DNA of 64,000 nt from Candidatus Rifleibacteriota bacterium (GCA_015233155.1 JADFYG010000024.1:18669-82668); one strand, 5' to 3'. Positions 43,272 through 52,069 are shown, numbered from the stretch's first letter. A program made the numbers and translations. The notes: generated from the letters alone by a model not told the origin.

Positions 43272-44951
43272 CTATAATTTCACCGGAATTTTCAGAATAA
43301 ACGAACTTCCTTCACCATCAATGCTGCTCGCGGTAATTTCACCCGAAAGAATTTCCGTGACTATTTTTTTGACAAGGTATAGCCCAAGTCCGGTGCCTTT
43401 TACCTTCAAGGTGAGGGGAGATGGAATGCGGACAAATGGCAAAAAAAGTTTCGAAATACTTTCATCAGGTATGCCGATACCGGTGTCTGAGACACTTATT
43501 TCTATGCAATCCCGTCTCTGAAAGCCGGAGTTTGACGCCGGAATATTACGGGTACTGACTCGCACCGTACCTTTTTCGGTGAACTTGATCGCATTGCTGA
43601 GGAGATTCACTACACATTGAATGACCCTCAGTCTTTCGGAATGCATGGGCATGTGAATCAATTCCGTCTGTAGATCGAGCCCCTTTTTCTCTATATCATG
43701 CTTAACCAGGTCAAGCGCCTCGGACATGACATTATACAGATCAAAATCTTCGAGAATGATCTCATGCTTTCTGGCTTCAATTTTTGAGACGTCAATCACG
43801 TCGTTAATGAGTGAAAGAAGGTGTTTGCCTGATTTGAGCACCGTTGTCAGGTTTTCTTTTTGCTGATCATTCAAGGGTCCCAGCCATTCTTCAAGAATAA
43901 TGCTCGAAAAGCCAATGATCGAGTTAAGAGGAGTTCTGAGTTCATGACTCGTTGAAGCAATAAACATCGATTTGAGACGATCGAGCTCCTGAAGCTTGGC
44001 GTTGGCGGCTTCCAGTTCTGCAGTTTTCTGGTTCAGATCTTCTACGATATTTATTAAAGCATGCTGGGTCTCATTGAGCTCCTGACGTTTCTTTTCGAGT
44101 TCCGCCGTGCGTTCGGCAATGCCACGTGCAAGACCTGCGTTTAACGCCTGAATCTGCTCTTCATACTGTTTGCGCCCTGTTATATCCAGCACTGTTCCAA
44201 TGGAGCGGAGAGGATTTCCACTCTCGTCATATTGTGTACAACAACGTTCATTGACGTATTTCACATCCCCGTTTTTCAACTTAACCCGGTGTTCAATGTC
44301 ATAACTGCTTTTGTCTTTTACGGAGTCACTATAAGCCTTGTTAACAAAATCCCTGTCATCTGGATAAACCTTTTCCAGAAATGCCTCATATGTTGCACCA
44401 AACTCCTGCGGTGCAAGGCCGAAGATACGATACACTTCATCCGACCAGGAAAGCCTGTTCCCGCGTAAATCCAAATCCCAGTGGCCGAGATGGGCTAGGC
44501 TCTGAGCCTCCTTCAATCTCGACTCGCTTTCCCGGAGCTCTCTCTCAACCCGTTTGCGCTCCGTTATATCAGTTGCAATTTCAAGCCTCACAATACGACC
44601 ATCACTCCATTTTATTGCCCGATCACAGATGTAATACCACAGCTTCATTTTTGTGTTTTCAAATTCCCATCGATAGATTACTGTCGGATTTCCTTCAGAA
44701 TCAACGATCTTATTATTTGTACAAAACTCGCAAGGTTTTGTTTGTCCGGACTGCAAAGCCTGCCAGCAAATCTTTCCTGTTATATCTCCAAAAACGTCTT
44801 TAACACATTGATTTACAAAAAGTATTTCGTATGTTTTCATATCCGCAACGTAAACCATGGCATCAAGGCTGTCTAAAATAGTGAGAAATACTTGCTGATG
44901 CTCAGTTGCCGTTTCGGTTTGTTTTCGTTCGGCAATCATTTGTTTAAACAC
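43272..44951 (-). CDS. PAS-PAS histidine kinase with a Cys-rich first PAS domain
   Basis: 559 residues, soluble. PAS1 (about 15-130) has a cysteine pattern KICWQALQSGQTKPCEFC followed by the PAS core strands. PAS2 (about 145-265) is a PAS_3-type domain (SWSDEVYRIFGLAPQEFGA) with its PAC segment (VKYVNERC). A long coiled coil (265-330) leads to HisKA with the acceptor His in STSHELRTPLNSIIGF, then HATPase_c (VVNLLSNAIKFTEKG, VSDTGIGIPDES, KGTGLGLYLVKKI). No transmembrane spans, so it senses a cytosolic signal or works with the membrane sensor encoded 112 bp upstream, which lacks a kinase. Confidence 0.9.
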   Translation of the reverse strand: MFKQMIAERKQTETATEHQQVFLTILDSLDAMVYVADMKTYEILFVNQCVKDVFGDITGKICWQALQSGQTKPCEFCTNNKIVDSEGNPTVIYRWEFENTKMKLWYYICDRAIKWSDGRIVRLEIATDITERKRVERELRESESRLKEAQSLAHLGHWDLDLRGNRLSWSDEVYRIFGLAPQEFGATYEAFLEKVYPDDRDFVNKAYSDSVKDKSSYDIEHRVKLKNGDVKYVNERCCTQYDESGNPLRSIGTVLDITGRKQYEEQIQALNAGLARGIAERTAELEKKRQELNETQHALINIVEDLNQKTAELEAANAKLQELDRLKSMFIASTSHELRTPLNSIIGFSSIILEEWLGPLNDQQKENLTTVLKSGKHLLSLINDVIDVSKIEARKHEIILEDFDLYNVMSEALDLVKHDIEKKGLDLQTELIHMPMHSERLRVIQCVVNLLSNAIKFTEKGTVRVSTRNIPASNSGFQRRDCIEISVSDTGIGIPDESISKLFLPFVRIPSPLTLKVKGTGLGLYLVKKIVTEILSGEITASSIDGEGSSFILKIPVKL

Positions 44952-45063
44952 CTGCCAATGCTCATATATGACGGCACAAAAAAAAGATCCCGGAACGGGG
45001 TAATATCCAGACCGGATGACGCTTTTTTCTTATTTATGAGTAAAAATATTAGAGATCCTGGCC

Positions 45064-46401
45064 TCATGTAACTGATTTTCCCCCTGTGTCATCATCAGGC
45101 AACTTCTCTAATGCTGCAAGCTTCTGCTTCAACTCTATCATCCGAAGCTCTCTGCCGACAAACAATTTATTCAGACGCTCGAGTTCCTCGTTTTTTTCTT
45201 CGAGCTCTTTTGTACGATTCATTACGCGATTTTCGAGCTCTTCGCTTAACTTCAGTAAAGCAGCATCAGCATTTTTCCGTTCAGTAATGTCGAAGGTATA
45301 CTCTATCATCTGCAAGACATTGCCTTCGGCGTCCAGTATGGGGTATGCATGGACCTCTATATATTTTTCATTCCCCTGTTCGTCACGATTTATATGTTCC
45401 ACCTTAATAGGTTTTTTTGTTCTCTTTATTTCATCAAGCGGACAAATATGCGCAGAACCGCTACATGGCACGTCCCGTCCACGAGTTTTGGCATAACAGG
45501 TATTTTTCCCTGACGCAAAATTCCGTGTGGCAGCCGAATTTGAAAGCGGGATGGAATAATCGTTTGCGTCGATGACATAAAAGGGGTGCGTAAGAGATTC
45601 GATAATATCTTCAAGAAATTTTCCATGAATCCTCTCTTTATTACGTGATTCCTCCTGTCTAAGAATGGATATTCTGTTCTGGCGGAAAAAAAGACCGATT
45701 CCAACCAGTCCAATTATTCCAATCACTGAATGGGAAATAAAAAATTTGTTCATTGATTCTTTCCCGATCACAAAATACGGATCCATTGGAACTGATGCTC
45801 TGAGCCCGCCCCTGATATCACCCTCCTTATATCCCTGGGCTGCATGACATTTCAAACACCCCTTGGCCGTGAATGTCGGGCGCATCAGGCAAAGATAAGA
45901 TTTACCATCGAGTTCAGTTACTTCAGAGACTTCTTTAACTCCTTTTTCGAACTCTTCAAGGGCTTTTCTCTCCCAGTCATCCGGTTTATTCATTGGATTC
46001 ATGAGTTTGAGGCTTGTGAGATGGCCTTTGGTGCCATAAATGTCTGCATACTGTTGCATTGTCTGTCTCATCATATATGCCGGGTTCATAAGCGTCAGAG
46101 GTTTTCCTGATGGAAGAGTAATGTCACGGTCAGGAATATTGCTGAGATATGGATTCGGAGGAGTTTCATCCGTCGCCGGAACGTATACGCCGCCGTGCTT
46201 TGTCGCCCAGTAGCGGAATGACAGATCCTTGTTGATGGTAGCCTCCGCCTCTTTTTTTGCCAGGGCGACGCTCTGCTCACGTGCATGATGAATAAACCAC
46301 AAGAATGAGCCAACCAACAGGAGTGTCCAAAATAATGCGGCAAGCAGTGCTGATCGTCTTAACTCTCTCAGGGCTTTCTCCGCAACTATATAATCCGCCA
46401 T
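45064..46401 (-). CDS. Membrane sensor with DUF3365 haem-motif domain and PAS, no kinase
   Basis: 445 residues. One membrane span (17-37), then an extracytoplasmic DUF3365/Tll0287-like domain (40-215) that contains the c-type haem motif C182-LK-C185-H186 in GCLKCHAAQGYKEGD. A second membrane span (about 215-240) leads to a cytosolic PAS domain (260-385) with a cysteine pattern CYAKTRGRDVPC...ICPL, and a C-terminal coiled coil (390-440, LEENRV-type heptads rich in Glu/Leu). The protein stops where kinases of this type would begin HisKA, so it cannot phosphorylate by itself. It is first in the operon and probably passes a redox or gas signal to the following PAS kinase. Confidence 0.85.
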   Translation of the reverse strand: MADYIVAEKALRELRRSALLAALFWTLLLVGSFLWFIHHAREQSVALAKKEAEATINKDLSFRYWATKHGGVYVPATDETPPNPYLSNIPDRDITLPSGKPLTLMNPAYMMRQTMQQYADIYGTKGHLTSLKLMNPMNKPDDWERKALEEFEKGVKEVSEVTELDGKSYLCLMRPTFTAKGCLKCHAAQGYKEGDIRGGLRASVPMDPYFVIGKESMNKFFISHSVIGIIGLVGIGLFFRQNRISILRQEESRNKERIHGKFLEDIIESLTHPFYVIDANDYSIPLSNSAATRNFASGKNTCYAKTRGRDVPCSGSAHICPLDEIKRTKKPIKVEHINRDEQGNEKYIEVHAYPILDAEGNVLQMIEYTFDITERKNADAALLKLSEELENRVMNRTKELEEKNEELERLNKLFVGRELRMIELKQKLAALEKLPDDDTGGKSVT

Positions 46402-46476
46402 CGATTACTTCCTCTGAAACGATCTTTTATCTAACGAAAGTCTATCATATATATTGCTGATCATACAATATTCGCA

Positions 46477-46524
46477 TACGTTTGCCCTGCATGCGTCACC
46501 GGCGCACAGGCAAACGCATTAAAA
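46477..46524. repeat. Remnant ends of subfamily 2 elements
   Basis: ACGTTTGCCCTG (46478-46489) matches the right end and CAGGCAAACGCATTAAAA (46507-46524) the left end of the 1164-1320 element; they face away from each other with 17 bp between. No element body is left. The extended -10 box of the efflux gene lies 10 bp further on. Confidence 0.6.
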
Positions 46525-46533
46525 ACTCAGGAA

Positions 46534-46542
46534 TGTTATAAT
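46534..46542 (+). promoter_or_regulatory. Extended -10 element upstream of the first TolC-like gene
   Basis: TGTTATAAT, a perfect TGnTATAAT, about 87 bp before the TTG start at 46629. It lies right next to the repeat remnant at 46477-46524, so the upstream promoter region may be partly derived from it. Confidence 0.4.
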
Positions 46543-46628
46543 GACCTTCAATCTGGGATAGATCAGACTTGCGACAAATGACGTTGAAATGATAGAAATT
46601 AATTGCATTACCAGAAAATTCAGTTCCG

Positions 46629-47948
46629 TTGAAAAAAAGGAATTTCAGTGAAGTGATCCGATCATTAATTCCGTTTGTGAAAGTTGTACTGATTGTAGCA
46701 GTTGTTATCACGACATCTGCCATGAATACACAACCGGCGAATGCTTCCGAACCGGAAACGACGTCAGATCTCCTTCGCCGGCTTTCAAGAGATAATCCGC
46801 GCATCATAGCGGCGCGGGAATCTGTCGCCGCAGCCGCGGGACGCATCGCGGTTGAGCGTGCCTGGGCCGATCCGATGATCGGATTCATGGTGATGCCCAA
46901 CCCCACAGAAGAAATGGCCATGCTGCTGGGCGCGCGAAATATAAATGTGTCTCAACAGGTTCCCCTCGCCGGGCAAAAACGTCTGGCCGGCCGCATTGCT
47001 GATACAAAACGACTCATGGAAGAGGCACGTGCCCGGCTCATTCTCATCGAACAAACCGAAGCGCTTCTGGTAGCTCTATCCGAGCTGAGATATCTGGACG
47101 AGGCCATCAATATCGTTCGGCAAAATCGGCAAATTCTCGATCAGATCTCAGGTGTGGCTATCACTCGCACGACCTCCCCCACCCTCTTATGGGAAATCCA
47201 GCGAGTTCAGACACAGCTCGCTCAGGCTGGATACGATGAATCCTTACTGCGCGAATTAAGGATTTCCGAGCAGGCCCGGATAAATGGATTGCTGAATCGT
47301 CCTCCGGAAACCCCTTTTCAACTTGCGATCGCGTCCGATTCGCTCTTTACTGCTCCACCGGCATCGCTCAGTGTTTTGCTGGAGCAGATGCGATGCATGA
47401 ACCCGGCGCTCACCATGAGCCGTGAGACTTCTAAAATGGCTTCTCAGGAGATTGTCATGGCCCGCAAGGAAAACAGTTCCGAGTTGACAATCGGATTCAC
47501 GCAGCCCGGAGATCGCAACTGGAAACCGGACACGCGTGGCCGGACATACTCGGTTGAACTCAGTCTTCCCGTTTGGGATGCCAAGAATTCCGGACGGTTC
47601 CGCGCAGCCACACACAGCGCAAAAGCCGCAAAAGCCGATGAACAAAGCGAGGAAAACCGTATTGCGACAGAGCTAACAGGTCAGTATGTCCGGGTCCATA
47701 ATGCCTGGCGCACTATTCGTATTTACGAGGATACTTTGCTTCCGCAGGCGGAGAAAGCGCTCGAAGGGGCTCAGGCAGACCCGAAACGGTCCGATGATAC
47801 CTTTCCCCAACTACTCGAAGCCCAGGCAGTGCTACTGAACTTTCAACTCGCTTATCGTCGTGCTCAGTCTGATTATGCGCAAGCGTTAGCCCGCATGTAT
47901 TCGCTGACCGGGGTGCTTCCCGAAATTGCGGAAACCATCAAACCATGA
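46629..47948 (+). CDS. TolC-family outer-membrane efflux protein, CusC/CzcC-like
   Basis: 439 residues, TTG start giving a signal peptide (residues 1-40, ending NASEPE). Two OEP repeats of long helices: RRLSRDNPRIIAARESVAAAAGR and the second beginning LLEQMRCMNPALTMSRETSKM (both partly quoted), with VSQQVPLAGQKR and YSVELSLPVWD as the strand motifs. These proteins form the trimeric outer-membrane channel for RND pumps. The nearest such pump genes are at 54292-60048, but a second TolC-like gene lies next to them, so its partner is uncertain. Convergent with the Gln/Gly-rich gene across a strong hairpin. Confidence 0.87.
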   Translation: MKKRNFSEVIRSLIPFVKVVLIVAVVITTSAMNTQPANASEPETTSDLLRRLSRDNPRIIAARESVAAAAGRIAVERAWADPMIGFMVMPNPTEEMAMLLGARNINVSQQVPLAGQKRLAGRIADTKRLMEEARARLILIEQTEALLVALSELRYLDEAINIVRQNRQILDQISGVAITRTTSPTLLWEIQRVQTQLAQAGYDESLLRELRISEQARINGLLNRPPETPFQLAIASDSLFTAPPASLSVLLEQMRCMNPALTMSRETSKMASQEIVMARKENSSELTIGFTQPGDRNWKPDTRGRTYSVELSLPVWDAKNSGRFRAATHSAKAAKADEQSEENRIATELTGQYVRVHNAWRTIRIYEDTLLPQAEKALEGAQADPKRSDDTFPQLLEAQAVLLNFQLAYRRAQSDYAQALARMYSLTGVLPEIAETIKP

Positions 47949-47962
47949 ATGACCTTATTATT

Positions 47963-48003
47963 ATGAGCAGCCCGTTCCGGGAAATCCTGTCCGGGCTGCT
48001 CAT
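47963..48003. terminator. Bidirectional hairpin between convergent genes
   Basis: ATGAGCAGCCCG (47963-47974) pairs perfectly over 12 bp with CGGGCTGCTCAT (47992-48003) around a 17-base loop. It lies between the stops of two convergent genes (47948 and 48016). U tracts are weak on both sides, but position and stem strength support transcription termination. Confidence 0.6.
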
Positions 48004-48015
48004 ACTGTAACAGTT

Positions 48016-48729
48016 TTAGTTATTTACAGTCTGACCCTGGCCTTTACCCAGTCCTTTGCCCGGTCCCCTGCCCTGGCCTTGTCCGTTGCCCCTCTGCGCC
48101 TTTATGGCCTGGTATATTTCCTGCATCTTGGCACCGCGGGCTGCAGCCTGTCCCATATGGAATTTCCGAGCCTCCTGCATTTGTGACTGAAGTAATTGTT
48201 GAAAGCCGCCAGTCGCAGCATTATTTTTATCCCCGACGGTATTGGAGCCGAAGAAAGCCTCTCTTTCCTGATGCTGTTTCTCGCGGAAGGCCTTACCGTC
48301 ATTAAATTGCTGCTCTAAAAAAGAATAAACCTCATTCTTCTTGTCTTCCGGAATATTAGGATTTTGCCCCATCCGCTCTTTTATATGAGCCAGGGTCTCC
48401 TGGTTAAGGCTGTCAAAAAATGCTACATTCTCAGTATATTGTGTTTCAAAATGGGCTTTAATCTGAGCTCGTTTCTCTTCTGGCTTCAGGTCCTTGCTCA
48501 GCCCCTGGAAAAAAGTCTGATTTTCCTGTTTCTGAGTCGCAAAATGGGCTTGAAGCTTTGCCGCTTCCTGTTGGCCAAAACCGTCTCCGGCCGGCCTCTG
48601 GCCTTGGCCCCCCTGCCGTTGCCCAAGACCTTGTCCCTGTCCCTGCCCCTGGGGCTGATCCTCTCCAAAAGCAATACCGGTCATTGGAAGAAAGGCACAC
48701 AACACAAGAATTCCCAACGTTCTTTTCAT
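48016..48729 (-). CDS. Periplasmic Gln/Gly-rich protein with repeated helical units
   Basis: 237 residues, start preceded by AGAGG. Signal peptide (1-22, ending IAFGE). Low-complexity QGQGQGQGLGQRQGGQGQ region at 26-45 and GQGQGRGPGKGLGKGQGQ at the C-terminus. Between them is a helical core with a repeat: LQAHFATQKQENQTFFQGL and IKAHFETQYTENVAFFDSL are clear copies, and FLEQQFNDGKAFREKQH is a more distant third. Size and character recall CpxP/Spy-type periplasmic metal or misfolding chaperones, but the LTxxQ motif is not evident. Its place between metal-efflux genes fits an envelope metal or stress role. No family assigned. Confidence 0.65.
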   Translation of the reverse strand: MKRTLGILVLCAFLPMTGIAFGEDQPQGQGQGQGLGQRQGGQGQRPAGDGFGQQEAAKLQAHFATQKQENQTFFQGLSKDLKPEEKRAQIKAHFETQYTENVAFFDSLNQETLAHIKERMGQNPNIPEDKKNEVYSFLEQQFNDGKAFREKQHQEREAFFGSNTVGDKNNAATGGFQQLLQSQMQEARKFHMGQAAARGAKMQEIYQAIKAQRGNGQGQGRGPGKGLGKGQGQTVNN

Positions 48730-48861
48730 GCAGACAACCTCTTTCTATGAAATTTTAAAATCAAAACCATCAATTTTATCGATGATCGACCTACCTGAAT
48801 TATCGCATAAAATATGGTCGTTTTGAAAATTGTCTGGTTCATGTTCATGCAAAGTTTTTTC

Positions 48862-49626
48862 TCAGGAAGAATCTCGAGCCATCCAGTCTTTTCTACGGGA
48901 CGACCCTTTTCTTTTCGAGATTGAAACCATGGGATAAAAAATAATCGATAAGACAGACACAAATAAAACTAAGCCGACAATGACAAAAGGCCCGAAAAAG
49001 ATAATATCGAATAAATAGTGTTTAACTCCAGCGTGTGTTATCAATCGCGGGGAACTGGCGACAACCGGATAAGGACCATGGACGATGCAATTGAGGAGTC
49101 TGGGTTCCGATCCGACCTGAAATTCAAGCATGGACCTCATCTCGGAAGATGCCACATGCGCCTCGCAATCTCTGAAGCCGGCAACATGGTCGCGACCTAT
49201 TCCGTGAGGCAGCGAGTCCGGATCAGAGGCGATCGCAACAGCTTCGTAGATACATTCCGGGACTAATTGAACAAAATTCGTGGTATGGCTCACAAACGGT
49301 TTTCGCAAAATACCCTTGGCAACCCATGCGCCGCCTTCTCGCAAATCCGCATCTGAAAAGGTGGCGATGTTTCCCTTGCCATCCGTCTGGAATCTATTTA
49401 AATATTCTACCGCATCCGCGCGGTCATAAAAACACTTTTGACCATTATCCTTGACGTCATGATAACCCAGATTTGATCCGCTCATGGCGACAATCACCCA
49501 TACGATGGCCAATACGATCATGAACTCTATGGCGGTGAAACCTCCCCGTCTCTCTCGCCCATGGCATACAACAGGAATATGAGAAATCACTGCAACGTCT
49601 AATCGCCCGCAAGAAAGTAAAATCAT
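48862..49626 (-). CDS. Orphan prepilin-type protein with a C-terminal membrane span
   Basis: 254 residues from the ATG at 49626; a GTG at 49590 would give a more usual 17-residue leader, and neither has a good ribosome site. The prepilin signature is GRERRGGFTAIEFMIVLAI, with Gly at -1 and Glu at +5. The soluble part (residues about 55-190) has several Cys and His residues. Unusually for a pseudopilin, residues 205-238 form a second strong hydrophobic stretch (FDIIFFGPFVIVGLVLFVSV), followed by a basic tail, so both ends would lie in the membrane. No other pilus gene is nearby. Function unknown. Confidence 0.55.
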   Translation of the reverse strand: MILLSCGRLDVAVISHIPVVCHGRERRGGFTAIEFMIVLAIVWVIVAMSGSNLGYHDVKDNGQKCFYDRADAVEYLNRFQTDGKGNIATFSDADLREGGAWVAKGILRKPFVSHTTNFVQLVPECIYEAVAIASDPDSLPHGIGRDHVAGFRDCEAHVASSEMRSMLEFQVGSEPRLLNCIVHGPYPVVASSPRLITHAGVKHYLFDIIFFGPFVIVGLVLFVSVLSIIFYPMVSISKRKGSSRRKDWMARDSS

Positions 49627-49666
49627 CTGAAATGGAGAATTACTGGGCCTATTGGGATATTGATAC

Positions 49667-50449
49667 TCACCTTTTATTTTGCCCTTGAGGTTGAGAACTC
49701 TCCATAGTTTCAAATGGCGCCACTCCAGGCAGTGGGTCGAAATGTTCGGAATCATTTGCGGAACCCACCAGCCATATTTCCCCGCTTCCATCGACTTTCA
49801 GGACTAATTCATCCCGTTTGTCGCCATCCGCGTCAAATATCGCATGTCCACTGAAATCGATTTCAGAAAATTTATGATCGAATATAAAATCGCCGTCCTG
49901 ATTCACTATATTTATTGATTCGTAGGCTCGATATGTTACATTCGGCCAGAAGGTCATAATCATCTGTTTCGAGCCGTTTCCTCTTAGGTCAGCGATACCA
50001 AGAATATGATTTCCCTGAAATGAGTATTCCTTGCCCTTTATCATAAGAATTTCCGAAGTCTGACGACGCTTGCCTGTTTCCGCATATTCCTTGGGAAACT
50101 CGAAGGGATGTTGCGCTATAACTTCCTTTTCCTTATCGGTGAGATCAAACTCATGTTGCACGGTCTTTGTGTATTTGGCCTCCAGTTTCTCACGGATAGC
50201 CTTCCATGGATAGCTGGTTATTCGACTGTCGATTTCAGAATACTCGCTGTCGTCCTTGGTAATTTTCTTTTTGATCCCGATTTTCAGAGTATTGGCTTGC
50301 AAAAGCGTGATGTCTATCTTTGAGTAAGGATAAGTATCCTGATATAGCGGCTCCTTGGAGTAAGTACCATCGAGTCGCAATGTAGGCATATCCCCGTATG
50401 TCGGGAAGGTCAAACATGCCAAGGCAAAAACTAATATTACACGTTTCAT
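49667..50449 (-). CDS. Secreted protein with FG-GAP/VCBS-like C-terminal repeats
   Basis: 260 residues, ATG preceded by AAGGA at good spacing. Signal peptide 1-19 (MKRVILVFALACLTFPTYG). Middle part (25-145) is charged with no recognised domain. Residues 145-240 contain GIADLRGNGSKQMIMTFW and AIFDADGDKRDELVLKVDG, the Asp/Gly-rich calcium-binding loops of FG-GAP/VCBS-type blades, with strands between. Probably a periplasmic or extracellular binding protein. It lies 40 bp before the orphan prepilin-type gene and 20 bp after the small membrane protein gene, so these three minus-strand genes may form one operon. Confidence 0.6.
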   Translation of the reverse strand: MKRVILVFALACLTFPTYGDMPTLRLDGTYSKEPLYQDTYPYSKIDITLLQANTLKIGIKKKITKDDSEYSEIDSRITSYPWKAIREKLEAKYTKTVQHEFDLTDKEKEVIAQHPFEFPKEYAETGKRRQTSEILMIKGKEYSFQGNHILGIADLRGNGSKQMIMTFWPNVTYRAYESINIVNQDGDFIFDHKFSEIDFSGHAIFDADGDKRDELVLKVDGSGEIWLVGSANDSEHFDPLPGVAPFETMESSQPQGQNKR

Positions 50450-50469
50450 TTTGAATTCCTTTTTGAATA

Positions 50470-50862
50470 TCAGTTAACGAAACCTGACGCCACTATAAAT
50501 TTAATCAGAGGTATGCCAACAATTATAGATGATACATTGCATATTATCGAGGCCAGGACAGCCTTATTAAACGAAAGCCTCAAAATCCCATATAGTATGA
50601 ATGATTCTGTAATCATAATCAACAGTTCCGAAACTATGTGTCTTTCAAAGTAATTTTCTATGAATACGGGGGCTATAAACCATAGGTACGGATATGTTGC
50701 AAACGAAGCGGTTACACCTCCGATGAGAATGAACCGATTGGGGAGTTGAGCCTGGTCAAGTCGAAATAATTGTCGCACAACCGTGAACAATGTTACCGTC
50801 TCAACCACGATGGTAAGCGTGAGAAAAGTGAAAAATACTCGCGCAATGTACAGTGTTGGCAT
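50470..50862 (-). CDS. Small four-span membrane protein of unknown function
   Basis: 130 residues with about four hydrophobic spans (6-28, 43-62, 77-97, 102-125). Polar loops are short, with FRLDQAQLPNRFILIGG between the first two spans. No motif of a known transporter or enzyme is recognised. It is the first gene of a three-gene minus-strand group with two secreted proteins of unknown role. Confidence 0.55.
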   Translation of the reverse strand: MPTLYIARVFFTFLTLTIVVETVTLFTVVRQLFRLDQAQLPNRFILIGGVTASFATYPYLWFIAPVFIENYFERHIVSELLIMITESFILYGILRLSFNKAVLASIICNVSSIIVGIPLIKFIVASGFVN

Positions 50863-51181
50863 GGCTTCTGAACAGATCTGCCTTGTGAATCAGATTACTT
50901 ATAATATCGTAACGAATATATCATAATTAAGCCTGTTGATGTATCGTACATTTTGCTTCCGCAGGGTCGTTTAATTCTCGACAGGTAGGACCGCGACCGC
51001 CGGGCGCGCCGCGTCTTTTGCCACGAGCTTTCTCGGCTGGCCCGGCGGTCCAGCCCTACCATTCGTTGAAATTATGCAATGCAAGCCATTCATCGACGGA
51101 GAATTAAATGCCCCTGTTGCTTCCGTTGGATTCATATCCGACTCTTTTATATGGACTATCACAGTCACGCAAGGATTTTGC
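50863..51181. other. Intergenic gap holding a subfamily 1 element
   Basis: 319 bp without a gene. The element at 50962-51116 takes up half. The stretch 50863-50952 is AT-rich and should contain the promoter for the minus-strand gene at 50862. Confidence 0.55.
50962..51116 (-). mobile_element. MITE-like element, subfamily 1, intact copy
   Basis: 155 bp, begins CAGGGTCGTTTAATTCTC and ends GAGAATTAAATGCCCCTG. It is flanked on both sides by TTGCTTCCG (50953-50961 and 51117-51125), a perfect 9-bp target duplication. Read on the minus strand it is nearly identical to the copy at 52406-52560, including the internal AAAGCTCGTGGCAAAAGA tract. Confidence 0.88.
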
Positions 51182-52069
51182 CTATCGCAAGTGAGATGCC
51201 GGTTCGTACTCCGCATCGCGGGCCGGAGCTCCGATCTGACCATATGTTCCGAAGTCGATGGTCACTGAATCTCCGTAGGGATGAATCTTCCTCAGACAAA
51301 TGATAAGTCCCTCGATCTTCGAACAGGTATTCTCCTCAAACCACTCCGTGTCTTCGATGCGGCCGTTCCCGTTGATATCGAGGCAAATCCTGTGACTGTC
51401 ATATCGCCCTTCGTTTTCAGTATCCGCGACGAACAGGCGCACGGCTCGGGAACCTTTCGGAAAAGGCAGTTGCACTATCCCACCCTTGATGGTCCGGGAA
51501 TAATAGTTGAAGGCAGGCTTTTCATCGATGGAGGGAGGGTTCAGGTTTGTCCATATCCAGAGACTGAATGGGAAGGACGTGCCATCCTCACGGTCAACTT
51601 CCACGTCAATTCCCGCCGCACTCTTATATGTCCCATCACCAGGATACATCGTCGGTGTGTCGTTGGTGAAATCTCCATCCCGATTGCGGTCGACATAAAA
51701 ATCCCAGCTGTCATCCCCGTTTGTACTTTTGGCTACAAGAAACCGAATAGGATTATTCGCCAAGGGGATCTCCCCGAAATACAGTTCATTGGAGGTCGGG
51801 ACTATTTTTACACCGGGCGGCAAAGTACGAGTCAATGCAAACGGCCATCCCGACTTGCTGCTGTATCCAACAGGAGGTGCTCCCCGTTTCACTTGCAGAT
51901 CGAAAGTCATGGAGGTCTTCCGGAGCTCGGAGACAGGCATTTGCTCTCCGTTTAGTTCCTGCGCCGAAGCAACATTCCCGGCTAAGATAAACCAGATCAG
52001 AAATCCCCAGGCGAGCGCGCTTGCCCGAGAAACTCTACTATTCCTCCCACCAAGGTGCCATATTTCCAT
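51182..52069 (-). CDS. Exported protein with EF-hand-like calcium-binding loops
   Basis: 295 residues from the ATG at 52069, which has AGGAGAG upstream; a longer frame to 52147 lacks a site. Signal peptide at residues 1-36 (ALAWGFLIWFILAGNVASAQ). Loops YVDRNRDGDFTND and CLDINGNGRIEDTEWF have the DxNxDG pattern of dockerin/EF-hand calcium sites. The rest is predicted beta-rich with no recognised catalytic motif. The gene is boxed in by two inverted copies of a mobile-type element (50962 and 52406). Function unknown. Confidence 0.65.
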   Translation of the reverse strand: MEIWHLGGRNSRVSRASALAWGFLIWFILAGNVASAQELNGEQMPVSELRKTSMTFDLQVKRGAPPVGYSSKSGWPFALTRTLPPGVKIVPTSNELYFGEIPLANNPIRFLVAKSTNGDDSWDFYVDRNRDGDFTNDTPTMYPGDGTYKSAAGIDVEVDREDGTSFPFSLWIWTNLNPPSIDEKPAFNYYSRTIKGGIVQLPFPKGSRAVRLFVADTENEGRYDSHRICLDINGNGRIEDTEWFEENTCSKIEGLIICLRKIHPYGDSVTIDFGTYGQIGAPARDAEYEPASHLR

